Assembly: GCA_963976875.1 (NCBI GenBank)
Contig: CAXBML010000009.1
Location: 1 to 64,000 of the forward strand
Length of the DNA: 64,000 nucleotides
Source: Berkiella_A sp963976875
GTDB taxonomy: Bacteria > Pseudomonadota > Gammaproteobacteria > Berkiellales > Berkiellaceae
Reading direction: 5' to 3'
A program made the translations under genes and the position numbers. Positions 53,734-61,954 of this stretch are shown here, piece by piece; positions within the stretch are counted from its first letter, which is position 1, and each line of letters starts with the position of its first letter. The notes under the pieces are model-generated. The model was not told the DNA's origin. It searched no databases and worked only from the letters and a program-made list of their open reading frames with translations.

Positions 53734-55899
53734 ATGAGTAAAAAATTATATATCTGTGAAAAACCCAGCCAAGCAAGGGATATTTCCCGCGTATTGGGTG
53801 TTAAAAAAAAACATGAAAGCCATATCGAAGGTTCTGATATCATTGTTACTTGGTGCCTAGGCCATCTACTCGAATCGGCAAAACCAGATTATTATTGTAA
53901 AGAATTAAAACCATGGCGCATAGAAAAGCTTCCCATCATTCCAGAAACGTGGCATATGGAGCCTGTCGGTAGGGTTAAAAAGCAGCTTCAAGCGGTTAAG
54001 AAATTAATTAAATCAACAAATCACATCGTCATTGCAACCGATGCGGATAGAGAAGGAGAGCTCATTGCCAGAGAGCTAATGGAGTATTGTCGCTACCAAG
54101 GAACAGTAGAAAGGTTGTGGTTATCTGCTCTAGATGATGTCAGCATTAAAAAAGCACTTAAAACCATAAAGCCTGGCAGCACAACCGAGAATTTGTATCA
54201 TGCAGGCTTAGGGCGCCAGCGTGCTGATTGGATAGTCGGCATGAATATGACCATGGGTACAAGCAGCTTATTTGGTAAATTCGGCGAAGGTGTATTATCT
54301 GTAGGCAGAGTGCAAACACCAACATTACAACTCATCGTTGACAGAGACAGGGCCATAGAGCAGTTTAAGTCGCAAGACTATTATGAGTTGTATGCAAAAT
54401 TTATAGATGACAGCAATGTGGGCATTTGGCTAAAGTGGGCTGTGCCTGATGCTTTAAAAGACAATGAGCCAGGAAGATGTCTAGATATAACGGCTGTCAA
54501 AGACATAGCAACTAAGATACATGCTCAACCTGCTGTCATTACAAAATTAACCAAACAAAAGAAAAGATTAGCAGCACCACTTCCGTTCTCGCTTTCAGCT
54601 TTACAGAAGAAAGCATCATCATTATATGGCTTTACTGCAAAAAAAACATTATCTGTTGCACAGGAATTGTATGAAAAGTATAAAATAACAACTTATCCTC
54701 GAACCGATTGTGGCTATTTGCCAGCGTCACAATTTTCGGATTCTAAAGATGTGCTGGATACACTCTTGCAAAATGACTCAACCTTGGCTGACTTGATTGG
54801 AGCTTGCGACACCCAATTTAAATCTTCTGCATGGAACGATAAAAAAGTCACTGCGCATCATGGTATTATTCCGACCACAAACAACAAAGTCAATTTATCT
54901 AGTATGCCTGACGACGCACTTAAGATATTCCATCTAATACGGTCAGTGTATATCGCTCAATTTTTGGGTGATTTTGAATATAAACACACAAAAATTATTG
55001 TTAGTTGTGAGCAAGAGCAATTTACCGCAACAGGTAAAATACCCTTAGTACAGGGCTGGAAAAAAGCACTCGAATTTGACAAATCAGGTACATCTTCAAA
55101 AGGGGAGGATGAAACGACACAAGATTTACCAGATTGGACACAAGGACAAAGCCTACTGGAAGAACAAGAAAAAATGGCCAAGAAGAAGACCAAGTCGCCA
55201 GGCCGATTTACCGAGGGCACTTTGATTGGCGCCATGGAGTCTGTTGGCCGCTATGTGGAAGATCCAAAGCTAAAAAAAGTATTAAAAGAAACGTCAGGTA
55301 TAGGGACGCAAGCAACACGGGCCGCAATTATTGAGACATTGATAAAACGTGATTATATTACCCGCGATAAGAAAAAGTTAATATCTTCTGAAAAAGGCAG
55401 AGCTTTAGTGGATTTGTTGCCAAAAGAAGTGACCGACCCTGCAACTACAGCAAGATGGGAGCAGGATTTAGAAGAGGTTGCTGCTGGAAATTTGGCTTTA
55501 GATTTGTTTTTAGCCAATCAAAATAAGGGGCTAAGCGAAATGCTTAAAGCCTTAAATCAGGGTAATGCTCAAGCACCACAATCTAACCAAAACCTAAATG
55601 TTCCTTCGAGTAAACATAAATGCCAGTCTTGTGATAAACCGATGGCAAGGCGTAAGGTAAAAAACAAAAATAGCTATTTTTGGGGTTGTACGGGATACCC
55701 TGAATGTAAAATCACATTGCCTGACTTCAAAGGAAAACCAGGGAAAAAGAAAACAGCCGCAAAGAAAACAGAGCACGCCTGTCCTAAATGTAAAACAGGA
55801 TACTTGGTTGAACGTAAGAGTGCGCGAGGTAAGTTTTATGGTTGCTCAGGCTATCCTAAGTGTAAAAATATAGAACAAGATATATCAACTACCTCATGA
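53734..55899 (+). CDS. topB: DNA topoisomerase III
   Basis: The 721-aa type IA topoisomerase has the TOPRIM start LYICEKPSQARDISRVLG and VIATDADREGELIARELM, then RVQTPTLQLIVDRD and the active-site ITTYPRTDCGYL. The C-terminal ~100 residues carry two C4 zinc fingers (CQSCDKPMARRKVKNKNSYF, with two further Cys; and CPKCKTGYLVERKSARGKFY, with two more). TopB resolves single-stranded and catenated DNA. E. coli TopB is 653 aa and lacks such fingers; here they resemble those in mobile-element-associated TopB. Cytosolic. Confidence 0.95.
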   Translation: MSKKLYICEKPSQARDISRVLGVKKKHESHIEGSDIIVTWCLGHLLESAKPDYYCKELKPWRIEKLPIIPETWHMEPVGRVKKQLQAVKKLIKSTNHIVIATDADREGELIARELMEYCRYQGTVERLWLSALDDVSIKKALKTIKPGSTTENLYHAGLGRQRADWIVGMNMTMGTSSLFGKFGEGVLSVGRVQTPTLQLIVDRDRAIEQFKSQDYYELYAKFIDDSNVGIWLKWAVPDALKDNEPGRCLDITAVKDIATKIHAQPAVITKLTKQKKRLAAPLPFSLSALQKKASSLYGFTAKKTLSVAQELYEKYKITTYPRTDCGYLPASQFSDSKDVLDTLLQNDSTLADLIGACDTQFKSSAWNDKKVTAHHGIIPTTNNKVNLSSMPDDALKIFHLIRSVYIAQFLGDFEYKHTKIIVSCEQEQFTATGKIPLVQGWKKALEFDKSGTSSKGEDETTQDLPDWTQGQSLLEEQEKMAKKKTKSPGRFTEGTLIGAMESVGRYVEDPKLKKVLKETSGIGTQATRAAIIETLIKRDYITRDKKKLISSEKGRALVDLLPKEVTDPATTARWEQDLEEVAAGNLALDLFLANQNKGLSEMLKALNQGNAQAPQSNQNLNVPSSKHKCQSCDKPMARRKVKNKNSYFWGCTGYPECKITLPDFKGKPGKKKTAAKKTEHACPKCKTGYLVERKSARGKFYGCSGYPKCKNIEQDISTTS

Positions 55900-55997
55900 A
55901 AAGTGGGTTTGGACTCTTATCGTGAATACACAATAAATCCAGCATTCAAAGTATGATAATGTGCTTCTATCTATTAACAGCTTTGGAGGAATTCTCT

Positions 55998-56882
55998 CTA
56001 CTCGAACCTTGGTTCCCGAATATGACAGTAGGGTGTTTTACCTGTTTTGGCATAATAGTTTTGATGATATTCTTCTGCAGGCCAGAATGGGTTGTTGGCG
56101 AATCGTACATCCGTTGCAATTTGTAGGTTTTGCTTTTCTAATTGCGCTATAAGATTCTCTACGATCTGCTTTTGCTCTTCATTATGATAAAACACCGCAC
56201 TCAAGTATTGTGGCCCAATATCTGGTCCTTGTCCATTTTGTTGGGTGGGGTTGTGAATACAAAAGAAGTCTTTTGTCAAAGCTTCGTAATCTATCAGTTT
56301 TGGGTCGAATAATATTCGTATTGCTTCTAAGTGACCCGTTCGACCAGAACAGACTTGTTCATAGGTCGGGTTTATCTCTGTACCGCCGCAATAACCGACT
56401 TCTGAGTATACAACACCTTTATTTTGTTCTAATAGTGTTTGAACACCCCAAAAGCATCCCGCCGCAAAAATCACTTCATGAGTATCTAGAACCTCAGAAT
56501 TTTCTACAAAGTCAAGTGCCAGGGAATTAACGCAATGCCTTTGGTTGTGTGGCGTTAACATTTCACCTGTAAAAACATGGCCCAAATGTCCTGAGCATCG
56601 ATTACAAAGTATTTCAGTTCTGTGGCCATCCGCATCAACCTCGCGTTTGATAGCATTTGGAATCTCATCATCAAAGCTTGGCCAACCACAACCAGATAAA
56701 AATTTATTGCTAGAGCGAAACAATGCTAAACCGCATTGCCGACAAAGATACGAACCTTGTTGTTCATTAAGATTAAATTGTCCGCTATGTGGGGGCTCTG
56801 TAGCTTTGTTGTTTAGTACGGCAAAAGCTTGTGGCGTGAGTGAGGCAGATTTAAAAAATGGTTTTGTCATAGGTCTAGCCAA
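55998..56882 (-). CDS. Bifunctional methionine sulfoxide reductase, MsrB-MsrA fusion
   Basis: The 294-aa protein is a fusion in B-A order. The N-terminal MsrB domain has two zinc CxxC pairs (CRQC and CNRCSGHLGHVF) and the catalytic Cys in RHCVNSLALDF. The C-terminal MsrA domain has AAGCFWGVQTLLEQ (catalytic Cys), YCGGTEINPTYEQVCSGRTGH and a resolving Cys near the end (TPYCHIREP). It repairs both R and S methionine sulfoxide stereoisomers in the cytosol, with no signal peptide. No thioredoxin-like domain is attached. Confidence 0.94.
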   Translation of the reverse strand: MARPMTKPFFKSASLTPQAFAVLNNKATEPPHSGQFNLNEQQGSYLCRQCGLALFRSSNKFLSGCGWPSFDDEIPNAIKREVDADGHRTEILCNRCSGHLGHVFTGEMLTPHNQRHCVNSLALDFVENSEVLDTHEVIFAAGCFWGVQTLLEQNKGVVYSEVGYCGGTEINPTYEQVCSGRTGHLEAIRILFDPKLIDYEALTKDFFCIHNPTQQNGQGPDIGPQYLSAVFYHNEEQKQIVENLIAQLEKQNLQIATDVRFANNPFWPAEEYHQNYYAKTGKTPYCHIREPRFE

Positions 56883-57036
56883 AGATAGATTTTCTTATTT
56901 TTCTATTATATATTAATTGAGAGTCACATTTCTATATTAAGGCGTTAATTGAAACGGGGGATGCAGGCTGATTTGATAAGATCCTAATATTTATTATCTT
57001 TTGTTTTTTTAATGATGATTTGGTGATGCATGCAAA

Positions 57037-57452
57037 TTATTTTATAAAATCCTTTTTTAATCTTAAGAAGGTATTGATAGCGCCTGCAGGGTTATCAATC
57101 GCATCTGGATAGTATTGCCAAAAATAATCATCAAAGATCATAATTCCGCCCACTTTCAACATTTCAAAACATTTTACTGCGTCAATAATGACATCATTTT
57201 TATGGTGTGAGCCATTTACATATGTCAAGTCAAAATGATTATGTTTTGCGTGGCTATTAAAATAGGAAAATGATGTGCCCTTGTATTTTGTGAGCCTATT
57301 ATCATACGGTGCTAGATTATGATTTAAGGCTGACTCGATATTATTTTTGTGACTGCTTGACCAGACTTGTGTTCGCCAGCACCCTCCCAGGTATCAACAC
57401 ATGTGAGGCTGGCATTTGGCAAAGACCGCAAATAATCTGTGGTTCCATAACG
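57037..57452 (-). pseudogene. Decayed SAM-methyltransferase remnant with frameshift
   Basis: Reading the minus strand, one frame starts TTDYLRSLPNASLTCVDTWEGAGEHKS (57452 down to ~57362), a typical methyltransferase piece. A second frame continues FDLTYVNGSHHKNDVIIDA and KVGGIMIFDDYFWQ to the stop at 57037. The two halves are in different frames and the first is preceded by a stop codon. No ribosome site or start is found. This is a class I methyltransferase (methyltransferase-24-like) gene broken by at least one frameshift. Confidence 0.7.
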
Positions 57453-57587
57453 TTAATGAACATGGCACTGATAGCCAACTTACACATCAAGATTGAGCGT
57501 TGAAAAATATACCTTCGCTAAAAATTACATTGCTGGCTTGTAGCATAAGAACTTTAAATCGTCATAAATTCGCATCAAATTTAAGCT

Positions 57588-58409
57588 TTATGAACCAAAC
57601 TGATAGGCTAAGAAGCTTCCTAAAACAAATTGGTTTTTGCTGCCTCTATTTTCAACTAATGGGGAGTTCCCTGCGTCACCACTTAATCTATCATATCCCG
57701 CAAAAAGAATCATGGAGAGCTGTTTTGTCAGGATAACAATACTTGAGGCACCCAAACCAAATGAGAGTAGTCCGCCTTGAGCATTGTAGGTCGTTAGACC
57801 GGAGCGAGCGGATTGTATCATATCAATACTGTAATATGCTTGGTTGTAATCATCACTGACAATACTAGCTCTAGGTCCTAAGCTGAGAATGGTTCGGTAC
57901 CCCATTGGAAAAAGCATGGTTGAATAGCTTAGACTAAAGTCACCAACAAAACCCTCATGTCCACCCATACCTTTTCGAACTTCGATTTCAATATCAAAGG
58001 GCTCGAAACGATAATTTGCAAAAGCTCCTGCTTCAAATGTACCATCTACATCGCCCAGTCCTGCTAGTGCACTTGTTTTGCTGCCCGCTATACGAAATGG
58101 GCTTGTCCCATTTTTTTCTTTTCGACCGAAGTTATACCGAGCAATAGGACCTGCTGTCCAGTTTGGAGTATTTAACAGATTGAAACCAATGCCTTCATTC
58201 ATTGAGGCGAAAAAGATATCACTATAATTAATCCTCACATATGGTAATAGTGACAACTGGTACTCATCAGAACCTTTAAAAGAAGGGTTTACAAGCAAGC
58301 CTGTACCAAGCGCCAATTGCCAGCCTTGTGGTGTTGGTTTGGCCATTATGTTTGTGCAGCAGAATGTTAACAGCGAAATGATATATAAATTTTGTTTAGC
58401 TTTAAACAT
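57588..58409 (-). CDS. MipA/OmpV-family outer-membrane protein
   Basis: A 273-aa protein with a signal peptide (LYIISLLTFCCTNIMA) and the MipA/OmpV (PF06629) fold: a conserved WQLALGTGLLVNPSFKGSDEY near the start, alternating hydrophobic strands such as ILSLGPRASIV and SIVILTKQLSMILFAGY, and an aromatic C-terminal end (LGSFLAYQFGS). Beta-barrel porin in the outer membrane, possibly linked to murein enzymes or osmotic adaptation. Confidence 0.86.
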   Translation of the reverse strand: MFKAKQNLYIISLLTFCCTNIMAKPTPQGWQLALGTGLLVNPSFKGSDEYQLSLLPYVRINYSDIFFASMNEGIGFNLLNTPNWTAGPIARYNFGRKEKNGTSPFRIAGSKTSALAGLGDVDGTFEAGAFANYRFEPFDIEIEVRKGMGGHEGFVGDFSLSYSTMLFPMGYRTILSLGPRASIVSDDYNQAYYSIDMIQSARSGLTTYNAQGGLLSFGLGASSIVILTKQLSMILFAGYDRLSGDAGNSPLVENRGSKNQFVLGSFLAYQFGS

Positions 58410-58556
58410 TTATGGCCTTATTAGGTTAACTTCGGCATATTATAAATAGTATACTTATAACTTATTTGCCGTGGTAGCTGTGTTTATTATAAGTTTAGAT
58501 GAGTCAGCATAAAAATCAAATACAATGTTTTTTTATAATGTGGAGATAAAATTTTA

Positions 58557-59438
58557 ATGAACATATTAATAACGGGCGGAACAGGCTTTATTGGATCGGC
58601 ACTAACAAAAGCCTTAGTGAATAGGGGTGATAGCGTTTGTATATTAAGCCGAAACAAATCAAAAGTTATGCAGGGTATAGAATCTTTTGAAAATATTTCT
58701 GAAATAAACAAAAATACAGATTTAGATGCCATTATAAATCTTGCTGGTGCACCAATCGATAAGCGCTGGACTCAATCTTACAAAAAAAAGTTGTTAGGCA
58801 GCAGAATAACAACCACTCAAAATATTATTACTTTAATTAAAAAACTTAAAAATAAACCGAAAATCTTAATAAGCGCTTCAGCTATTGGTTATTATGGAAA
58901 CCAGGGAGATGTGATTATAGATGAGGATGCTGAACCCAATGATGAATTTACCCATAAATTATGTCAACAATGGGAATCAGAAGCACGCAAGGCAGAATTA
59001 GAAGGCGTCAATGTGTGCATCACTAGGCTGGGTGTTGTTTTGGGAAAAGACAACGGCGCACTGAAAAAAATGCTCCCCGCCTTTAAAATGGCGATTGGGG
59101 GACGACTGGGTAGTGGTCAGCAATATTTTTCTTGGGTCCACATTGATGATGTCATATCAGCATTTTTATTCTTATTGGAAAACAATAAAAATAGTACTTA
59201 TAATTTATCTGCACCTAATCCTGTCACAAATAGTACATTTACAAAATCACTCGGTAAACAGCTAAATAGGCCGACAATATTACCAATGCCTGGATTTATT
59301 ATTCGGATTCTCTTTGGTGAAATGGGGCAAAAATTACTGCTCAATGGTCAAAGAGTGATTCCCCAAAAACTTCAGGATGAAGGTTTTAACTTTAAATACC
59401 CTGTGATAGAGAGTGCCTTGAAGGATATACTGAAATGA
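58557..59438 (+). CDS. SDR-family epimerase-like protein (TIGR01777, YfcH/SDR39U1)
   Basis: The 293-aa protein has the Rossmann motif ILITGGTGFIGSALTKAL, the family segment INLAGAPIDKRWTQSYKKKLLGSRI, SASAIGYYGNQGD around the Tyr active site, and a DUF1731-type C-terminal region (MPGFIIRILFGEMGQKLLLNGQRVIP). TIGR01777 proteins are predicted NAD(P)-dependent epimerases with unknown substrate. Its stop overlaps the start of the next gene by 4 bases (ATGA), so both are translated together. Confidence 0.88.
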   Translation: MNILITGGTGFIGSALTKALVNRGDSVCILSRNKSKVMQGIESFENISEINKNTDLDAIINLAGAPIDKRWTQSYKKKLLGSRITTTQNIITLIKKLKNKPKILISASAIGYYGNQGDVIIDEDAEPNDEFTHKLCQQWESEARKAELEGVNVCITRLGVVLGKDNGALKKMLPAFKMAIGGRLGSGQQYFSWVHIDDVISAFLFLLENNKNSTYNLSAPNPVTNSTFTKSLGKQLNRPTILPMPGFIIRILFGEMGQKLLLNGQRVIPQKLQDEGFNFKYPVIESALKDILK

Positions 59439-60427
59439 AAATTAAAATCGCCATAATTGGGGCTGGGCTGTCTGGTATTAGTGCGGCTCTAGAGTTGTCT
59501 AACATGGCAGAGGTTACTATTTTTGAAAAATCACGAGGATATGGTGGTCGTATGTCTACTCGTACCCGAGGTGACTATCAATTTGACCATGGTGCTCAGT
59601 ATTTCTTCGCGAAACATAAACCATTCAAAGCGCTAGCAGAGACCCTGATCAGTAAAAGCATATTGCAAGCCTGGGAGCCAAAATTGGTTCATTTTGATGG
59701 CAATAAGCCATTTACAAGATTATCCCCAAGTCCCCAACACAAATTTTATGTACCAACGCCCAAAATGACGAGTCTCTGTAGATTTTTAGCCTCTGACTTA
59801 AATGTTCAGCTGAATACCAAAGTGGATAAGATTATAGAAAGTGACAAATGGTCTCTTTACGAGAAAGGTACACTACTAGGAAAGTTTGATTGGGTAATCT
59901 TTGCCATTCCACCTAGACAGGTGATAGAAATTTCGCCACCCTGTTTTGACTATCTTGATGAAATAAGCAAGATTAAAATGGACGGTTGTTACGCATTAAT
60001 GGTCGGTAATAAAACCGTTTTAGATTTAAGCTGGGATGCTGCACATATCAGTGGTCATGATCTTAGTTGGATTGCTTTGAATAACTCAAAGCAGCAGAGG
60101 CCAAAGTTAAGTTCTATTGTCGCCCATTCAACTCATGCTTGGGCAGAAGAGAATATGGAAAACAATAATCAGTCTGTCATAGACCATTTAATAAATGAAC
60201 TATCGACCTTAATTGGTGTTGATATGTCAGGAGCTGATCATATTGACCTCCATCGTTGGCGTTTTGCCAATGCTACTGAGAAAAATACAGAATCAACATA
60301 TGTTGATATTGAGAACCGTTTAGCCGCGTGCGGCGACTGGTGCTTAGAAAGCAATGTTGAAGGTGCATTTAATAGTGGTCAAGTATTAGCATCCACTGTC
60401 AAACACGCGATATCAGATTTATATTAG
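59435..60427 (+). CDS. FAD-dependent oxidoreductase, renalase-like (COG3380)
   Basis: The 330-aa protein has the ADP-binding motif KIAIIGAGLSGISAALELS, followed by EKSRGYGGRMSTRTRGDYQFDHGAQYFF, the diagnostic COG3380/renalase block. The C-terminal ACGDWCLESNVEGAFNSGQVLA completes the FAD site. Substrate in bacteria is unresolved; renalase-like enzymes oxidise misreduced nicotinamides. It overlaps the SDR gene by 4 bases, implying a functional pair in redox metabolism. Confidence 0.85.
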   Translation: MKIKIAIIGAGLSGISAALELSNMAEVTIFEKSRGYGGRMSTRTRGDYQFDHGAQYFFAKHKPFKALAETLISKSILQAWEPKLVHFDGNKPFTRLSPSPQHKFYVPTPKMTSLCRFLASDLNVQLNTKVDKIIESDKWSLYEKGTLLGKFDWVIFAIPPRQVIEISPPCFDYLDEISKIKMDGCYALMVGNKTVLDLSWDAAHISGHDLSWIALNNSKQQRPKLSSIVAHSTHAWAEENMENNNQSVIDHLINELSTLIGVDMSGADHIDLHRWRFANATEKNTESTYVDIENRLAACGDWCLESNVEGAFNSGQVLASTVKHAISDLY

Positions 60428-60674
60428 CCTATCAATAACATTAGAAGAATCAATGCACTGGATTTATATCTGGCCTGAAGTATCACTTTAACGTTATTTA
60501 TTATTGCATTGAAATAAATTAGAAATTATATTTATTATTACCCATAATATAGTCATGCTCTAAAATTTGACTGGGTTGAAAGCATTATTTTTTCAATCAA
60601 AAAGCTTCAAGTACTGAGTAGTTTTAAATACAGTTAATCAGAGCCAATTAGCATATACCAAAAGAGGCAAAGCC

Positions 60675-61841
60675 GTGAAAAATTTAACTACGCTGAATAA
60701 GCTTTCTGAAAATATTAAAACATTGGCTTCTATTGAGAGCTCAGACTATCCATTTGTGAGTTGTTATTTAAATCTTGAAGACAAAAAAATTCATTATAAA
60801 GAAATATTAAATAAAGAAACTAAACTTCTACGTAAGATTTTAAAAGGAGACCAATTATTAGATTTTGAAGATTCAATATTTGATATTGAAGATTGGCTGG
60901 ATATTCATTTGCATCCTGATGCAAAAGGTGTTGCAATCTTTGCAAGAGGAAGACATGGTGGGAAGTTTTTATTACCCATGCAGTTTGCTGCATCAGTTCC
61001 AAGCCAAGTGGCACTGTATCCTACCCCTAACTTATATCATCTCATCGCACTCAAAGATAATTATGATAGTTATATTGTCTTATATTCAACAAAAAAACGT
61101 GCATGGATTCTAGAAGTGAGTCTAGGGGTCGCAACAGTACAAACATGGCTTGGTAACCCAGAACTCTATACCAGAGTGAGATCTGAATGGGGTAAATTAC
61201 ACTACCAAGTTAATCATGGAAGCCGTGGTAATAGATTTTATGATGAAAAAATTTCAATTTTACATCAGCTGATGATGAGAAATGAAAGTATGCATTTAGT
61301 ACTTGCAGGTGACCCTGACATTATAAAGAATATCAGTCAGCAGCTCCCAAAAGAGCTGTATAGTAGGGTGGTTGATTTAATTCCTTCTGGTGACAATTCA
61401 ACAAAAGAAAATATCGTTAAATCTACTTTAGCCAGTTTTATTGAATACGAAGAAAAAGACTCTCAACGGATTGCTAATGTTTTAATTGAGAGACTCAGCG
61501 AAAAAAATCTAGCAGTTGCTGGCTCGACCAGAACAATGGATGCGTTGCGCTGGGATGAGGCAGATATTTTGGTTATGACTGTGGATTACAATCCAGACCC
61601 GGGTTGGAGCTGTCAATCATGTAAAAAAATCAGTACCCAGCCACCTCATAGTGATATTTGCCCAAGATGCCATAAAAATACAGTAAAACCAGTTGATATA
61701 AAAGAGGCCATAATTAGAATGGCAGAGCAAAATGACGTACCTATTGAGGTGGTAGAAAAATCAGACGCCCTTATGTCTTTTGGCGGAGTTGGTTGCTTGC
61801 TGCGTTATAAAGGTATGGCTTTACAAAAAGGAAATAACTAG
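60675..61841 (+). CDS. Bacterial eRF1-like (baeRF) protein with zinc ribbon
   Basis: The GTG at 60675 follows AGAGGC with 6-base spacing. The 388-aa product resembles the bacterial archaeo-eukaryotic release-factor-like (baeRF) family: VSCYLNLEDKKIHYKE at the start, GVAIFARGRHGGKFLLP, then a VLAGDPDIIKNISQQLPKEL helix and a domain-3-like segment (VIERL...LAVAGSTRTMDALRWDEADILV). Near the C-terminus is a zinc ribbon (CQSCKKISTQPPHSDICPRC). Such proteins are linked to ribosome-associated or RNA-processing roles, not true termination; GGQ is not seen. Stands alone and ends at a strong terminator. Confidence 0.62.
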   Translation: MKNLTTLNKLSENIKTLASIESSDYPFVSCYLNLEDKKIHYKEILNKETKLLRKILKGDQLLDFEDSIFDIEDWLDIHLHPDAKGVAIFARGRHGGKFLLPMQFAASVPSQVALYPTPNLYHLIALKDNYDSYIVLYSTKKRAWILEVSLGVATVQTWLGNPELYTRVRSEWGKLHYQVNHGSRGNRFYDEKISILHQLMMRNESMHLVLAGDPDIIKNISQQLPKELYSRVVDLIPSGDNSTKENIVKSTLASFIEYEEKDSQRIANVLIERLSEKNLAVAGSTRTMDALRWDEADILVMTVDYNPDPGWSCQSCKKISTQPPHSDICPRCHKNTVKPVDIKEAIIRMAEQNDVPIEVVEKSDALMSFGGVGCLLRYKGMALQKGNN

Positions 61842-61857
61842 TTTATCGTTGCGGTAT

Positions 61858-61881
61858 AAGGGGCAGATGTCTGCCCCTTTT
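61858..61881 (+). terminator. Rho-independent terminator after the baeRF gene
   Basis: AAGGGGCAGA and TCTGCCCCTT form a perfect 10-bp GC-rich stem followed by a short T-run, 17 bases after the stop codon. Confidence 0.85.
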
Positions 61882-61954
61882 GCTTAAGATATGACTCATA
61901 AGAAACCGTAATTTTCAAATGCACTAAAAATATATCCTATCAATTTGTAAGATA

